This document shows, in pieces, positions 7,794 through 16,574 of a DNA stretch of 32,246 nucleotides. The position numbers were made by a program, and so were the translations under genes. Position 1 is the first letter of the stretch. Each line of letters opens with the position of its first letter. Source of the stretch: Desulfuromonas sp. (GTDB taxonomy: Bacteria; Desulfobacterota; Desulfuromonadia; Desulfuromonadales; Geothermobacteraceae); the NCBI GenBank assembly GCA_002868905.1, contig PKUA01000083.1, positions 1-32,246 on the forward strand, given 5' to 3'. Below the pieces are notes generated by a model, which saw nothing but the letters and a program-made list of their open reading frames with translations, was not told the DNA's origin and made no database searches.

Positions 7794-9041
7794 ATGCCCA
7801 CCCGCCTGACATTGCTGTTTCGGGTCTTCCCGCCGTTCGCCTTCGGATATTTTCTCAGCTACCTCTACCGTACGGTCAATGCTGTTATCGCACCCGACCT
7901 GATGCGGGATCTCACCCTGGAGCCTGCCAGTCTCGGGCTGCTGACGTCGGCCTATTTTCTCGCTTTCGCAGCATTTCAATTACCCCTGGGTCTTCTCCTG
8001 GACCGGTTCGGTGCACGGCGGGTCGAAGCGATTTTGCTGGTATTTGCCGCGGCCGGTGCGCTGGTTTTTTCCCTGGCGCAGACGCTCCCGATTCTGCTTT
8101 TGGGCCGGGCGCTGATCGGCCTCGGGGTTTCAGCCTGCCTGATGGCGGCATTTAAGGCATTCAGGACCTGGTTGCCAACCGACAAACTTCCCCTGGCCAA
8201 CGGGATTCAGATGGTATCCGGTGGTATCGGCGCCCTGGCCGCAACCGCGCCGGTTGAGATGGCTTTACGCTTCACAGACTGGCGTGGTTTGTTCATGATT
8301 CTCAGCGGACTGACCCTGGTGGCGGCCCTGATCATTTACCTTGCTGTCCCCGAGCAACCTCAAACGGAACGGCGGGAGTCCTTGATCCAGCAACTGTCAG
8401 GCCTGCGTGATGTCTTCACCAGTCGCGATTTCTGGTCGATTGCGCCATGGGCCTTCACGTCACAAGCTGCCTACCTGGCCATTCTCGGCCTATGGTCCGG
8501 GCCCTGGTTATCAGACGTCGCAGGCCTGGACCGAATGCAACTTGCCAATGTTTTGATGGGAATCTCGATTGCCATGATCTGCGGATATTTCCTGTTCGGA
8601 GCGCTTGCCGAACGATTGTCCAGAATCGGTATCCCACCATCGACCGTCGCCGCAAGCGGGATGAGTGGGTTCATGCTGATTCAGCTGCTGCTCGTTTTTC
8701 GGCTTGAATCCTTATATCTCCCATTATGGCTCGGGTTCGGCCTGTTCGGCACGTGCTGCATTCTTCCCTACGCCATTCTCTCCCAGGTCTTCCCCCCCCA
8801 CTTGAGCGGACGAGCCAACACCGGCCTGAACCTGCTGGTGTTCACCAGTGCCTTCGCCGCACAATGGGTGATCGGGGTCATTGTCGGTCTCTGGCCCGTT
8901 GGGGTCGGGCAATACGCCCCGATCGGCTACAGCGCCGGTTTTGGCCTTATCCTTCTCTTCGAGATCGCAGCGGCCGGCTGGTACTTCTTTTGCCGCCGAA
9001 AATTAATGCCTGTCAAAAAAAATTCTCTTGATAAGACATGA
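7794..9041 (+). CDS. MFS transporter, substrate unknown
   Basis: This is a 415-residue inner-membrane major facilitator with about 12 hydrophobic segments. It begins MPTRLTLLFRVFPPFAFGYF, has a conserved SYLYRTVNAVIAPDL segment in helix 1, and the loop 2-3 signature LGLLLDRFGARRVE (GxxxDRxGxRR type). A charged central loop around EQPQTERRESL separates the two six-helix halves. The frame opens 17 codons earlier, but the upstream part is proline/arginine-rich and the ATG at 7794 has GGAG 10 bases upstream. Neighbours give no hint of substrate because the hcp terminator separates it from hcp. Confidence 0.85.
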   Translation: MPTRLTLLFRVFPPFAFGYFLSYLYRTVNAVIAPDLMRDLTLEPASLGLLTSAYFLAFAAFQLPLGLLLDRFGARRVEAILLVFAAAGALVFSLAQTLPILLLGRALIGLGVSACLMAAFKAFRTWLPTDKLPLANGIQMVSGGIGALAATAPVEMALRFTDWRGLFMILSGLTLVAALIIYLAVPEQPQTERRESLIQQLSGLRDVFTSRDFWSIAPWAFTSQAAYLAILGLWSGPWLSDVAGLDRMQLANVLMGISIAMICGYFLFGALAERLSRIGIPPSTVAASGMSGFMLIQLLLVFRLESLYLPLWLGFGLFGTCCILPYAILSQVFPPHLSGRANTGLNLLVFTSAFAAQWVIGVIVGLWPVGVGQYAPIGYSAGFGLILLFEIAAAGWYFFCRRKLMPVKKNSLDKT

Positions 9042-9057
9042 TATTTTTGTATATATT
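9028..9057 (+). promoter_or_regulatory. Promoter for the FmdB-type gene
   Basis: TTGATA (9028-9033) and TATATT (9052-9057) are spaced by 18 bases, inside and just after the end of the MFS gene. A transcript would begin about 20 bases before the ATG at 9086. The short AT-rich gap supports it. Confidence 0.45.
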
Positions 9058-9085
9058 GTTTTTAAAATGTCTCAAGGAAAGCCGA

Positions 9086-9256
9086 ATGCCTATTTTTGAA
9101 TTCAAATGCTTGGAATGCGGACACCTGTTCGAAAGAATATGCAAGACGGATCAGGACAGATCCACCTGTCCGGAATGTGGTGATTCCGCTCAACGCCTTG
9201 TCTCCGTGACGGCAGCTTGCAGTTCCAGCTGCGAACTGACAAGCGGCTTTACCTGA
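9086..9256 (+). CDS. FmdB-family zinc ribbon protein
   Basis: This 56-residue protein is a small putative regulatory zinc ribbon. It begins MPIFEFKCLECGHLFERI and has two zinc-binding pairs, CLEC and CPEC, as in the FmdB/CxxC_CxxC_SSSS family. The tail ACSSSCELTSGFT is short and serine/cysteine-rich. The frame extends upstream to 9038 but AAGGAAA at 9074-9080 and the conserved MPxFEF start favour 9086. The role is unknown; members are often called regulatory only because of the formamidase-linked FmdB. Confidence 0.85.
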   Translation: MPIFEFKCLECGHLFERICKTDQDRSTCPECGDSAQRLVSVTAACSSSCELTSGFT

Positions 9257-9295
9257 AACCCTTAACTGCGACGGCGTGACCGTTGCCTTTCAATT

Positions 9296-10168
9296 TCAGC
9301 CAGTGCCTCCCCCTCTCCTGGCCAGACACTCCTTTAGCTCCGTGAAACAGCTATAAGGGATTCGTTGCTGACAAGCGGCAAAACCGATTCTTGAGGCGTC
9401 ATCCTCGTGGCCGTGAAAATCTGACCCTCCTGTTACCAGCAACCCGCGTCGACGTGCTTCAGTCAGATACCAGCCCGTTTCGGTTGGGCCGGCGCCGGAA
9501 TTATATGCCTCTATTCCGTCCAGGCCGTAATCGGCCAGGGCATCCAGCATGTTGGAAAATTTCGCTCGGTCGCGTGTTATGTAGGGGGGGTGGGCCAGGA
9601 TGGAAACCCCTCCGGCCTGCTGGATCAATTCAATGGCATCCCGGATCGGGAAAAGACGTTTTTCGACATTACATGGAACAAGGTAGCGTTGAAATGCCTC
9701 TTCCATGTCCTTGACGTGACCGACTTTAACCAGAGCCAGCCCGATATGAGGTCGTCCAACTGTGCCGTCGGCCGACACCCGGATTGCCTCAAAGCAGAGC
9801 GGGGTTTTCCCCTCCCCTGCAAGACATTGATTGACCCGTTCCACGATCTTCTCATTCCGATTTTCCCGATAATCCCTGGCAAGCGCCAGCTCGTTGACCA
9901 GCGCAGGGTCCTTATGGTCGAAGCCATAACCGAGCAGATGGACATCGTGCAAATCTCCCCAGACCACGGAGAGTTCAACCCCCATGACACATTCGAGACC
10001 CAATTTTGCGGCAGCAGAGGTCATACGGTCAATTCCGTCGACGTTGTCGTGATCGGCCAGGGCAATGGCGGTAAGACCAGCCTTCTCGGCGAGGGCGACA
10101 ACCGCTTCCGGTGGATAACTGCCGTCGGAGCAACTGCTGTGCAGGTGCAGATCGATGTAAGGAGGCAT
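9296..10168 (-). CDS. PHP domain phosphoesterase, YciV/RNase AM-like
   Basis: This 290-residue protein is a metal-dependent phosphoesterase of the PHP family; relatives (E. coli YciV/RNase AM) cleave 3',5'-bisphosphonucleotides and short RNA ends. Metal ligands appear as DLHLHSSCSDG, ALADHDNVDG, a GVELSV glutamate, GRPHIG, ILAHP and GGSDFHG, the normal order for the family. The N-terminus is uncertain: TTG at 10213 and ATG at 10177 are also in frame, but MPPYIDLHLHS from 10168 matches the family best. No start has a good Shine-Dalgarno. The gene lies about 50 bases after the TesA-like gene and may be co-transcribed with it. Confidence 0.87.
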   Translation of the reverse strand: MPPYIDLHLHSSCSDGSYPPEAVVALAEKAGLTAIALADHDNVDGIDRMTSAAAKLGLECVMGVELSVVWGDLHDVHLLGYGFDHKDPALVNELALARDYRENRNEKIVERVNQCLAGEGKTPLCFEAIRVSADGTVGRPHIGLALVKVGHVKDMEEAFQRYLVPCNVEKRLFPIRDAIELIQQAGGVSILAHPPYITRDRAKFSNMLDALADYGLDGIEAYNSGAGPTETGWYLTEARRRGLLVTGGSDFHGHEDDASRIGFAACQQRIPYSCFTELKECLARRGGGTG

Positions 10169-10219
10169 AATTCTCATAACTTGATTAGAAGCGATCTTGT
10201 GCTCAAAAGGCAAGTGATC

Positions 10220-10861
10220 TTAGCGTTCCAGCGTCTCGATCATCTCTGTGAGATAAGGAATGATGTTCCGAACTATCACACGATACCCATCCCTATTTGG
10301 GTGAATACCATCTGCAAGGTTCAAATCAGGGTCGCCAGCGACACCTTCGAGAAAGAAGGGGTATAGTGGGACATGATAGGTGGCAGCCAATTCAGGATAC
10401 AGGGCGTCGAACTTGGTATAATATCCCTTACCAAGGTTTCTCGGGGCCCGCATTCCGGCAAGCAATGCGGAGACATTCTCTTTTTGCAGCCGTTGCAGGA
10501 TGTACTCGAGGTTCTGCTTGGTGATATTGGGGTCGAGTCCGCGCAGGGCGTCATTCCCCCCCAGCTCAATAATCACCAGGTCGGGAGACGATTTGAGCAT
10601 CCAGTCAAGGCGCGCGAGGCCGCCGGCCGTGGTATCACCGGAGATACCGGCGTTGATGACGGTTACGTTCTTCCCTTTTTCCGCCAGTCTTTTTTCGAGT
10701 TGAGCCGGGAATGAATGCTCCTCGGCGAGGCCGTAACCTGCCGTCAAACTGTCACCCAGGACGGCAATCCGAATTGCCTGATCGGCAGCGCAAGCCATTG
10801 GCAGCGGGGAAATCAAACGAAGCAGCGCTATAGCAAGGGAAATTGCAATGCAGAATCTCAT
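10220..10861 (-). CDS. tesA: TesA-like arylesterase / lysophospholipase (SGNH hydrolase)
   Basis: This is a 213-residue periplasmic SGNH/GDSL esterase, the family of E. coli thioesterase I/lysophospholipase L1. The first 25 residues (MRFCIAISLAIALLRLISPL onwards) form a signal peptide. All four blocks are present: GDSLTAGYG (nucleophile Ser), NAGISGDTT, GGNDALRG and DGIHPN (Asp/His). The frame is open to 11005 but that extension has no signal peptide at its start and lies inside the ABC gene. The ATG at 10861 shares a CATG with the opposite strand, and the gene overlaps the divergent ABC ATPase gene by 14 bases. The arrangement matches tesA-ybbA-ybbP of Gammaproteobacteria as I recall it. Confidence 0.9.
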   Translation of the reverse strand: MRFCIAISLAIALLRLISPLPMACAADQAIRIAVLGDSLTAGYGLAEEHSFPAQLEKRLAEKGKNVTVINAGISGDTTAGGLARLDWMLKSSPDLVIIELGGNDALRGLDPNITKQNLEYILQRLQKENVSALLAGMRAPRNLGKGYYTKFDALYPELAATYHVPLYPFFLEGVAGDPDLNLADGIHPNRDGYRVIVRNIIPYLTEMIETLER

Positions 10862-11519
10862 GGTCGATATCCGTCGCCTCGAGTTAAGTCTCGTAGGCGG
10901 AAGCGGCAGGGTCGAAATTCTTCGCGGACTTGACATGCAGGCATCTCCCGGAGAAACAATCAGCATTGTCGGCCCTTCAGGGGCCGGCAAAACCACCTTG
11001 CTCATGGCGCTCGCCGGTCTGGAAAGTCCAACGACAGGAGAGGTTAAGGTTGCCGGTGTGGAACTGAGCGGCTTGTCCGAGGACGACCTGGCTCGTTTCC
11101 GCCGAGAGCATATAGGTATCGTATTCCAGTCCTTTCACCTGGTCAATACCATGACCGCACTGGAGAATGTTGCCCTCCCTCTCGAATTTTCCGGTGCGGA
11201 TAATGCCGAGGCCCTTGCAGCGCAGGCGCTTGAAGCGACTGGCCTTTCCGCCAGAATGACTCACTACCCGGGACAGCTATCCGGAGGAGAACAACAACGA
11301 GTTGCCGTGGCCCGCGCCTTCGTCGCCCGCCCCTCCCTGATTCTGGCCGACGAACCGACAGGAAACCTCGATACCGACACCGGAAAAAAAATAATGGATA
11401 TCCTGTTCAGTCTGCAAAACGACCTTGGCACCACCCTCGTCCTGGTGACACATGACGAAAGCCTGGCAGAGCGCTGTGACCGCACCATCCGGATGCGCGA
11501 TGGGAGACTGGCCTCCTGA
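10848..11519 (+). CDS. ybbA: ABC transporter ATP-binding protein, YbbA/LolD type
   Basis: This 223-residue ATPase powers a MacB/LolCDE-type transporter at the inner membrane. It has Walker A GPSGAGKTT, Q-loop near FQSFHL, signature LSGGEQQRVAVARA, Walker B LILADEPTGNLD and the switch histidine in LVTHD. AGGGA at 10836-10840 supports the ATG at 10848; ATG at 10860 is an alternative. Its start overlaps that of the TesA-like gene on the other strand, and its stop overlaps the permease start (TGATG), so translation of the two transporter parts is coupled. It likely acts on lipids or lipoproteins, which is inferred from family and the esterase neighbour. Confidence 0.93.
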   Translation: MQNLMVDIRRLELSLVGGSGRVEILRGLDMQASPGETISIVGPSGAGKTTLLMALAGLESPTTGEVKVAGVELSGLSEDDLARFRREHIGIVFQSFHLVNTMTALENVALPLEFSGADNAEALAAQALEATGLSARMTHYPGQLSGGEQQRVAVARAFVARPSLILADEPTGNLDTDTGKKIMDILFSLQNDLGTTLVLVTHDESLAERCDRTIRMRDGRLAS

Positions 11520-14053
11520 TGCAAAAGCCGAGAACCGTGATGCTGGCCTTTCGGCTAGCCTACCGTGAACTCAGAACCGGGCCGAAAGGTTTCGGAGTCT
11601 TTCTGGGGTGCCTGTTCCTCGGCGTATTCGCTATCACTGCTATCGGAGCGTTCAGCGAAGCTGCCCGCTCCGGACTCCTGGCCGATGCCGGCGCCTTGCT
11701 GGGCGGCGACCTTGAGATTCGTCGTGTGCACCGTCCCCTCTCAGCAACGGAATTCGACTTCATCAAACGGTACGGATCTCTCTCCACAGTACAGGAGATG
11801 CGCACAATGGTTTCCCCGCTCGAAGGAGACGGGCTGCCATTGCTGGTCGAGTTAAAAGCGGTGGATGAAGGCTACCCACTTTACGGCGATTTCAAGATAA
11901 AGCCCACGCAATCCCTTAAAACGGCTCTAGCGAACGACAGAGGTGTTTTCGGCGCGGTCGTCGAGGAAAACCTGCTGCAGCGTCTCAACCTCACAATCGG
12001 TTCAAGCATCCGCCTGGGAGAGACGACCATTGAGATCAGGGGACGGATTCTCAGGGAGCCTGATCGGTCGATTCGGCCATTCACCCTCGGGCCTCGTCTA
12101 CTCGTCAGTTCCGATGCCTTGGCAGGAACCGGCCTGCTGCAACCCGGAAGCCTGATTACGTATGGTTATCGGCTTAAACTTCCCGACAATCAACAGGTCG
12201 AAAAAGTTCAGAATGCCATCGGCGATGCGTTTCCGGATGCCGGATGGAGGTTGAGAACCTGGAAACAGGCCGCCCCGAGAGTGCGGTTCTTTCTGGATCG
12301 GATGCAGACCAACCTGACCCTGATAGGGCTCTGCGCACTCCTGGTTGGGGGGCTTGGCGTTTCCGGGGCGGTGCGTGGCTACCTGAACGGAAAAATTATC
12401 CACATTGCTACCTTCAAGTGTCTTGGAAGCTCGGTCCGGTTGGTCTTTTTTTCCTATCTGCTGCAGATTCTATTTCTTGGTGCGGTTGGAGCAGGATTGG
12501 GCCTGGTCTGCGGTTCAGCAGTCCCGTTCGCGGCCAAAGAACTTTTGGGAGAAAATCTGCCACTCCCCCTGAATCCCGACATCTTCCCCGGGGTCGTCGC
12601 CACCGCCGCTCTCTTCGGACTCCTTATCGCACTCGCGTTTTCCCTGACCTCCCTCGGTAAGGCCCGCCTGACCCCTCCGTCGGTCCTGTTTCGGGGATAT
12701 GCGATCGGACTCCCGGTAAAACTCGATTTTCCGATCAAATTGATCATCGCCGTTGTCGGCATCGGCCTCGTAGTCCTTGCGCTGGCAACAAGCAGCGATT
12801 TACGGATGGCCCGCTGGTTCATCATGGGGGCGGCCGGTTGTTTCCTGCTGTTCCGCTTGATGAGTTCCCTGGTGATCTCTGCTGCACGACGTGCTCCACG
12901 GTCGAGATTCCCCAGCATCCGCTTCGGTCTCGCCAACCTGCATCGTCGCGGTTCTCCTGCCGCCAGCACCCTGTTTTCCCTTGGTATCGGACTCACTGCG
13001 CTGGTCATTATCGCCCTGGTGCAAAGCAACCTTGAATCACTGGTTGGAGAAACTGTTCCGGAGGAAGCCCCTGCTTTCTTCTTTCTCGACATCCAGCCGC
13101 AGCAAACCGAAGAGTTCGAAACAACCGTCAAACAGCGTGGACCTTCTTCAGAAATCAACCGCTATCCGACATTGCGTGGACGGATCACGGCAATCGCCGG
13201 AACTCCTGTTGATCAGGCCAAGATCGATCCGAAAGTGCGCTGGGCGGTCCGGGGGGACCGTTTTCTCAGCTACACCTCTGAATTGCCTCCGGGAACCGAA
13301 ATATCTGCTGGTCAATGGTGGCCGAAGGACTATCAGGGCCCGGCCAAAATTTCGCTTACGGCCGATATCGCTACCGGGTTCGGTATAGGAGTTGGAGACA
13401 CATTGACCATTAATGTGCTCGGCCAGGAGATCGAGGCGGAGATCGCCTCATTGCGGGAGGTCGACTGGTCGACCCTGAAACTTAATTTCGCCATCCTCTT
13501 TGCACCGGGGACCCTGGAAAATGCACCCCAGACCCATATCGCGACCGTTCATCTCCGGCAGGAGGATGAGCAGGCTGTCTACTCTGCCGTCACGCGCCGG
13601 TTCGGCAACATATCGGTCATCAGCACTCGCGAAATACTGGAGAATGTCGCCCGCACCCTCGACCGGATCGGCGGGGCTTTCGGGGGGATGGCTGCAGTCG
13701 CCCTGTTATGTGGATTTCTGGTGCTGGCCGGCGCGGTTTCCGCCGACCAGCACCGGCGTATTCACGATGCGGTGATTTTCAAGATCTGTGGGGCAACTCG
13801 ATGGGATGTATTAAAAGCTTTTTGCGCAGAATTTCTGCTTCTGGGACTTTCCGCAGGATTGGTCAGTTCGCTTGTCGGTAGCCTGGCAGCGTTTGGTATT
13901 ATCCGCGGCTTGATGAATACGACCTTCTCTTTTGATTTGGGCATTGTCCTGACGACAATCGCCTCGGGCGTGGCACTGACGGTCTTACTCGGCCTGCTTG
14001 GAACATGGAAAGCATTGGGCCAGAAACCCTCTGTTCACCTCCGGCGGGAATGA
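11519..14053 (+). CDS. ybbP: ABC transporter permease, YbbP-like (FtsX domains)
   Basis: This 844-residue inner-membrane permease has an N-terminal membrane helix (near FLGCLFLGVFAITAIGAF), a large periplasmic domain, then two FtsX-type membrane modules. The first begins near LIGLCALLVGGLGVSGAVRG with cytoplasmic KCLGSS, and the second near GGMAAVALLCGFLVLAGAVS with KICGATRWDVLKAF. These repeats are the coupling-helix pattern of FtsX/LolC permeases. Length and arrangement match E. coli YbbP (about 800 residues). The ATG shares its A with the ATPase stop. An in-frame ATG at 11540 is possible. The substrate is unknown; the DNA contains no frameshift. Confidence 0.9.
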   Translation: MQKPRTVMLAFRLAYRELRTGPKGFGVFLGCLFLGVFAITAIGAFSEAARSGLLADAGALLGGDLEIRRVHRPLSATEFDFIKRYGSLSTVQEMRTMVSPLEGDGLPLLVELKAVDEGYPLYGDFKIKPTQSLKTALANDRGVFGAVVEENLLQRLNLTIGSSIRLGETTIEIRGRILREPDRSIRPFTLGPRLLVSSDALAGTGLLQPGSLITYGYRLKLPDNQQVEKVQNAIGDAFPDAGWRLRTWKQAAPRVRFFLDRMQTNLTLIGLCALLVGGLGVSGAVRGYLNGKIIHIATFKCLGSSVRLVFFSYLLQILFLGAVGAGLGLVCGSAVPFAAKELLGENLPLPLNPDIFPGVVATAALFGLLIALAFSLTSLGKARLTPPSVLFRGYAIGLPVKLDFPIKLIIAVVGIGLVVLALATSSDLRMARWFIMGAAGCFLLFRLMSSLVISAARRAPRSRFPSIRFGLANLHRRGSPAASTLFSLGIGLTALVIIALVQSNLESLVGETVPEEAPAFFFLDIQPQQTEEFETTVKQRGPSSEINRYPTLRGRITAIAGTPVDQAKIDPKVRWAVRGDRFLSYTSELPPGTEISAGQWWPKDYQGPAKISLTADIATGFGIGVGDTLTINVLGQEIEAEIASLREVDWSTLKLNFAILFAPGTLENAPQTHIATVHLRQEDEQAVYSAVTRRFGNISVISTREILENVARTLDRIGGAFGGMAAVALLCGFLVLAGAVSADQHRRIHDAVIFKICGATRWDVLKAFCAEFLLLGLSAGLVSSLVGSLAAFGIIRGLMNTTFSFDLGIVLTTIASGVALTVLLGLLGTWKALGQKPSVHLRRE

Positions 14054-14148
14054 AAGTTTGGACAAGCAGACTAAGAGAGCATCTTCTCCACGAGGAAGAA
14101 GGTGGCCATAGGCCGGATGAGGGGAACTAACACATCCCCCTCACAGTG

Positions 14149-15204
14149 TTACTCCACACCGACAAACAGCTTGATATACTGCAGGCGCTCAAACTGTTCC
14201 GGCGAAGCACTCTTCTCCTGGCTCAGCCGACCCCGAAAATCCTCAAGAGACTTGAATCCGTGCCGTTCCATCCAGCTGGTTAATTCTTCAAGGATGCGTC
14301 CCACCTGTTCAAGACCGTTTTGAAACAGGGTTGAGCAAAGCTGAGTGACGGTTGCTCCGGCCAACAATGCTTTGATCACATCCGCACCGTTATGCACCCC
14401 GCTGGTTACGGCCAGGTCGGAGTCAAGCCGCCCTGCCAGCAGGGATACCCAGCGAAGCGGTGTATGGAGTTCATCCGAAGTTGAGTAAGGGTTCCCTGCC
14501 GTGAGCTCCAATTGGTCGATGTCGATATCGAACTGGTAGAAGCGGTTGAAGAGAACCAGCGAATCGGCGGCATGCCAGACAATCTTCTGTTCACCGCTAG
14601 CCGGTCCACACCAGCCAACCCCAAATGGCGGCGGCTGGGTTCGGTTACGTCCAAGCAGATCCCCGAGGTTGGCGAAAGATGTAAAATAGGGTCCGATTTT
14701 CATCGCAACGGGAATAGACAGCTGCTGCTTGACCAGCTGCAGGGTTTTGCAGTAGCGGGCTTCCAACTCCGCTGCGGTCACCTTCGCCGAGGTCGGCAGC
14801 CAGGCGACGTTCAATTCCAGGGCATCGGCGCCTGCTCTTTCGAGTTTGGCGGCATAGGAAAGCCACTTCTCCTCACTCAGGCAATTCAGGCTCGGTATAA
14901 TCGGGACGTCGGTTTCCTGTTTGGCCTGACGCACCAGGGAAACATATTCGGATGGACCGAGTTCCATGCCGTAACGATGAAGATAGTCAGTCGCCTCGCC
15001 ATGACCGGAGTATTCGGCATATTCTCCCAGTTGGCCGGCCTCAGCGGCAATCTGCTCCTCGAACAGCGATTTCAGGACGATGGCTCCAGCCCCGGAAGCC
15101 GCGCATTTTTTGACTCCGGCAAGATGGCCGGTCAGGCTGCTGCTGCCGACAACTAAAGGGTTTTTCAAACTCAGTCCCATGTAGCTCGTTTTCAGGTCAA
15201 GCAT
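14149..15204 (-). CDS. Dihydroorotate dehydrogenase-like flavoprotein
   Basis: This 351-residue protein is a TIM-barrel FMN enzyme related to class 1 dihydroorotate dehydrogenase but of the separate DHOD-like family. It opens with LKTSYMGLSLKNPLVVGSSS; later GAGAIVLKSLFEEQI, LELNVAWLPTSA, VLFNRFYQFDIDID and AVTSGVHNGADVIKALLAGA are family blocks. Where true PyrD has NxSCPN with a catalytic Cys/Ser, this has NVAWLPT, so it may not act on dihydroorotate. Residues about 187-211 (rich in Pro, Gly and Trp) appear to be an extra segment between GDLLGR and ADSLVLFNRF. GGAGG five bases upstream supports the start. It is convergent with the ABC permease. Confidence 0.85.
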   Translation of the reverse strand: MLDLKTSYMGLSLKNPLVVGSSSLTGHLAGVKKCAASGAGAIVLKSLFEEQIAAEAGQLGEYAEYSGHGEATDYLHRYGMELGPSEYVSLVRQAKQETDVPIIPSLNCLSEEKWLSYAAKLERAGADALELNVAWLPTSAKVTAAELEARYCKTLQLVKQQLSIPVAMKIGPYFTSFANLGDLLGRNRTQPPPFGVGWCGPASGEQKIVWHAADSLVLFNRFYQFDIDIDQLELTAGNPYSTSDELHTPLRWVSLLAGRLDSDLAVTSGVHNGADVIKALLAGATVTQLCSTLFQNGLEQVGRILEELTSWMERHGFKSLEDFRGRLSQEKSASPEQFERLQYIKLFVGVE

Positions 15205-15268
15205 GTTTCCTCCGGTTCTTTATCCTGTACAGATAGCGGTCAATTGAAACAAGACGTAAAGCAAAAAT

Positions 15269-16069
15269 TTATGGATCAAGGGCCCGGAACACGATCATAC
15301 CGGGACGCTCGGCCAGGTAACCGGCCAACGGAACATCTGTAACTTTTTTCACATCTTTGGAAGACGAAGCATGGCGGAAAAACAACCCGTTTTCAGATCG
15401 GATCGCGATCCCGACATGACTGACATCGAGCCCTTTTCGTAAGCTGAAAATGCCGATAAAATCACCGGTCCGAAGACGACCAAGGACGTCGTGGTCAATC
15501 CGCTCTCCGGGGACATATCGTATCTGGCGACTCGTCACCGGAATGTCAGGCAACCACAGTCCGTCGGACCCTTTCCGATTCAGCATTTTCGTCACGATTT
15601 CAGACTGTTCAGGGGCAACGATCGAGGTCACATCTTCAAGATATCCGCCTGAATCAATCAGCCAGTCAGAAAAGAAATGGCGCCGCGATTCATACGCGAT
15701 ATCAGCATGAAAGTATCTGACTTTCACCAGGTTAGGAGTGAACTGCTTGAAATCTTCAGAGCGTCGGAGCGCTTCAATCGTCTCAAGGAATGTCATGCAG
15801 TCGAAGGAATCCAACTTGACGACCAGCCGTTCCGGCACATCTGGCCCACCGATCAGGGTGGCCGGTTCGTAGGGCATGCCGAGAAAGGCTGTTGACAGCG
15901 AAGTGATTCTCTCCCCGGCATCTGTGGAATCACCGAGCCGAGAAAAATAGCTGTCGACCCCCGCAGGATCAGCGGGCCTGGTTGATGCGATCCCGCGAGT
16001 GGGCAAAGCCATCACCGCGAGAAACAGCAGAATTGCACTGACAACCTGAAAAAATGACAGGCTCGACAT
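15269..16069 (-). CDS. DUF1460 family protein (amidase-like, secreted)
   Basis: This 266-residue protein begins with a signal peptide (MSSLSFFQVVSAILLFLAVM) and belongs to the DUF1460 / N-acetylmuramoyl-L-alanine amidase-like family with an NlpC/P60-type fold. Key blocks are LGMPYEP, DSFDCMTFLE with the likely nucleophile Cys, DWLIDSG, RTGDFIGIFS and DVSHVGIAI with the likely catalytic His. It probably cleaves peptidoglycan fragments in the periplasm, an inference from the family. The frame is open to 16135 but the ATG at 16069 starts the signal peptide and lies 19 bases after the upstream cytochrome gene, with GGAAG upstream. The two genes likely form an operon. Confidence 0.82.
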   Translation of the reverse strand: MSSLSFFQVVSAILLFLAVMALPTRGIASTRPADPAGVDSYFSRLGDSTDAGERITSLSTAFLGMPYEPATLIGGPDVPERLVVKLDSFDCMTFLETIEALRRSEDFKQFTPNLVKVRYFHADIAYESRRHFFSDWLIDSGGYLEDVTSIVAPEQSEIVTKMLNRKGSDGLWLPDIPVTSRQIRYVPGERIDHDVLGRLRTGDFIGIFSLRKGLDVSHVGIAIRSENGLFFRHASSSKDVKKVTDVPLAGYLAERPGMIVFRALDP

Positions 16070-16088
16070 GGAGAATTCTTCCGCCCCG

Positions 16089-16574
16089 TTAATGGGGATT
16101 GCCAAAGTTGATATAGCGTGTGGTTGGTTCGACATTCGGCGGTAACGGTGCCGGCGCCGGGTCCCCCTTGGGGCCCAGGAAGGTGACGAAGCGATAAATG
16201 GCCCGCAAGTCGATTTCCCTGACTTTGGGGAGCATGACCCACATCATCGGAGTCTGTTTCCTCATGCGGCGCGCCATGGATATCCACTCATCCTCTGACA
16301 TCCTGTTCAACAACAGACGCAGATTCGTCGGATAGACCGTTCCCCTATCATTTCGATAGCCGAGCGTGTCCCCGACAAGCCAGTCTTCCTCGGGGATATA
16401 ACCGCCCTTCTCCATGTAACCCGGTGTATGGCAATCGTTACACCCCATGATTTCGATCAAATACCGCCCTCTTTCGGCATCTCCGGGCATCGGACTGGGC
16501 ACAGAACAGCCGAATTGAACGAGAATCGGTGCAAGACACGCGATTGCTAATAGTGTGCTGAAAAATCGTGACAT
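16089..16574 (-). CDS. c-type cytochrome, single haem, exported
   Basis: This 161-residue protein has an N-terminal hydrophobic leader (MSRFFSTLLAIACLAPILVQ) and one haem-binding motif, CNDCH, near residues 45-49. The FGCS at residues 21-24 is a possible but poor lipobox, so it may be a lipoprotein or a soluble periplasmic protein. Conserved GRYLIEIMGCNDCHTPGY is typical of mono-haem cytochromes attached to oxidoreductases, and several Met residues (QTPMMWVML) could supply the distal ligand. GGGAG five bases before the ATG at 16574 decides the start over the in-frame ATG at 16610. The redox partner is not evident nearby. Confidence 0.85.
   Translation of the reverse strand: MSRFFSTLLAIACLAPILVQFGCSVPSPMPGDAERGRYLIEIMGCNDCHTPGYMEKGGYIPEEDWLVGDTLGYRNDRGTVYPTNLRLLLNRMSEDEWISMARRMRKQTPMMWVMLPKVREIDLRAIYRFVTFLGPKGDPAPAPLPPNVEPTTRYINFGNPH

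Noticed and set aside
12454-13158. Long minus-strand open frame inside the ABC permease gene
   Set aside because: It is a shadow of the permease codons with Arg/Ser/Ala-biased composition and no motif.
14118-14143. TGAGGGG/CCCCTCA hairpin between the ABC permease and the DHOD-like gene
   Set aside because: The loop is 12 bases and no T-tract follows on either strand, so it is too weak to call a terminator.
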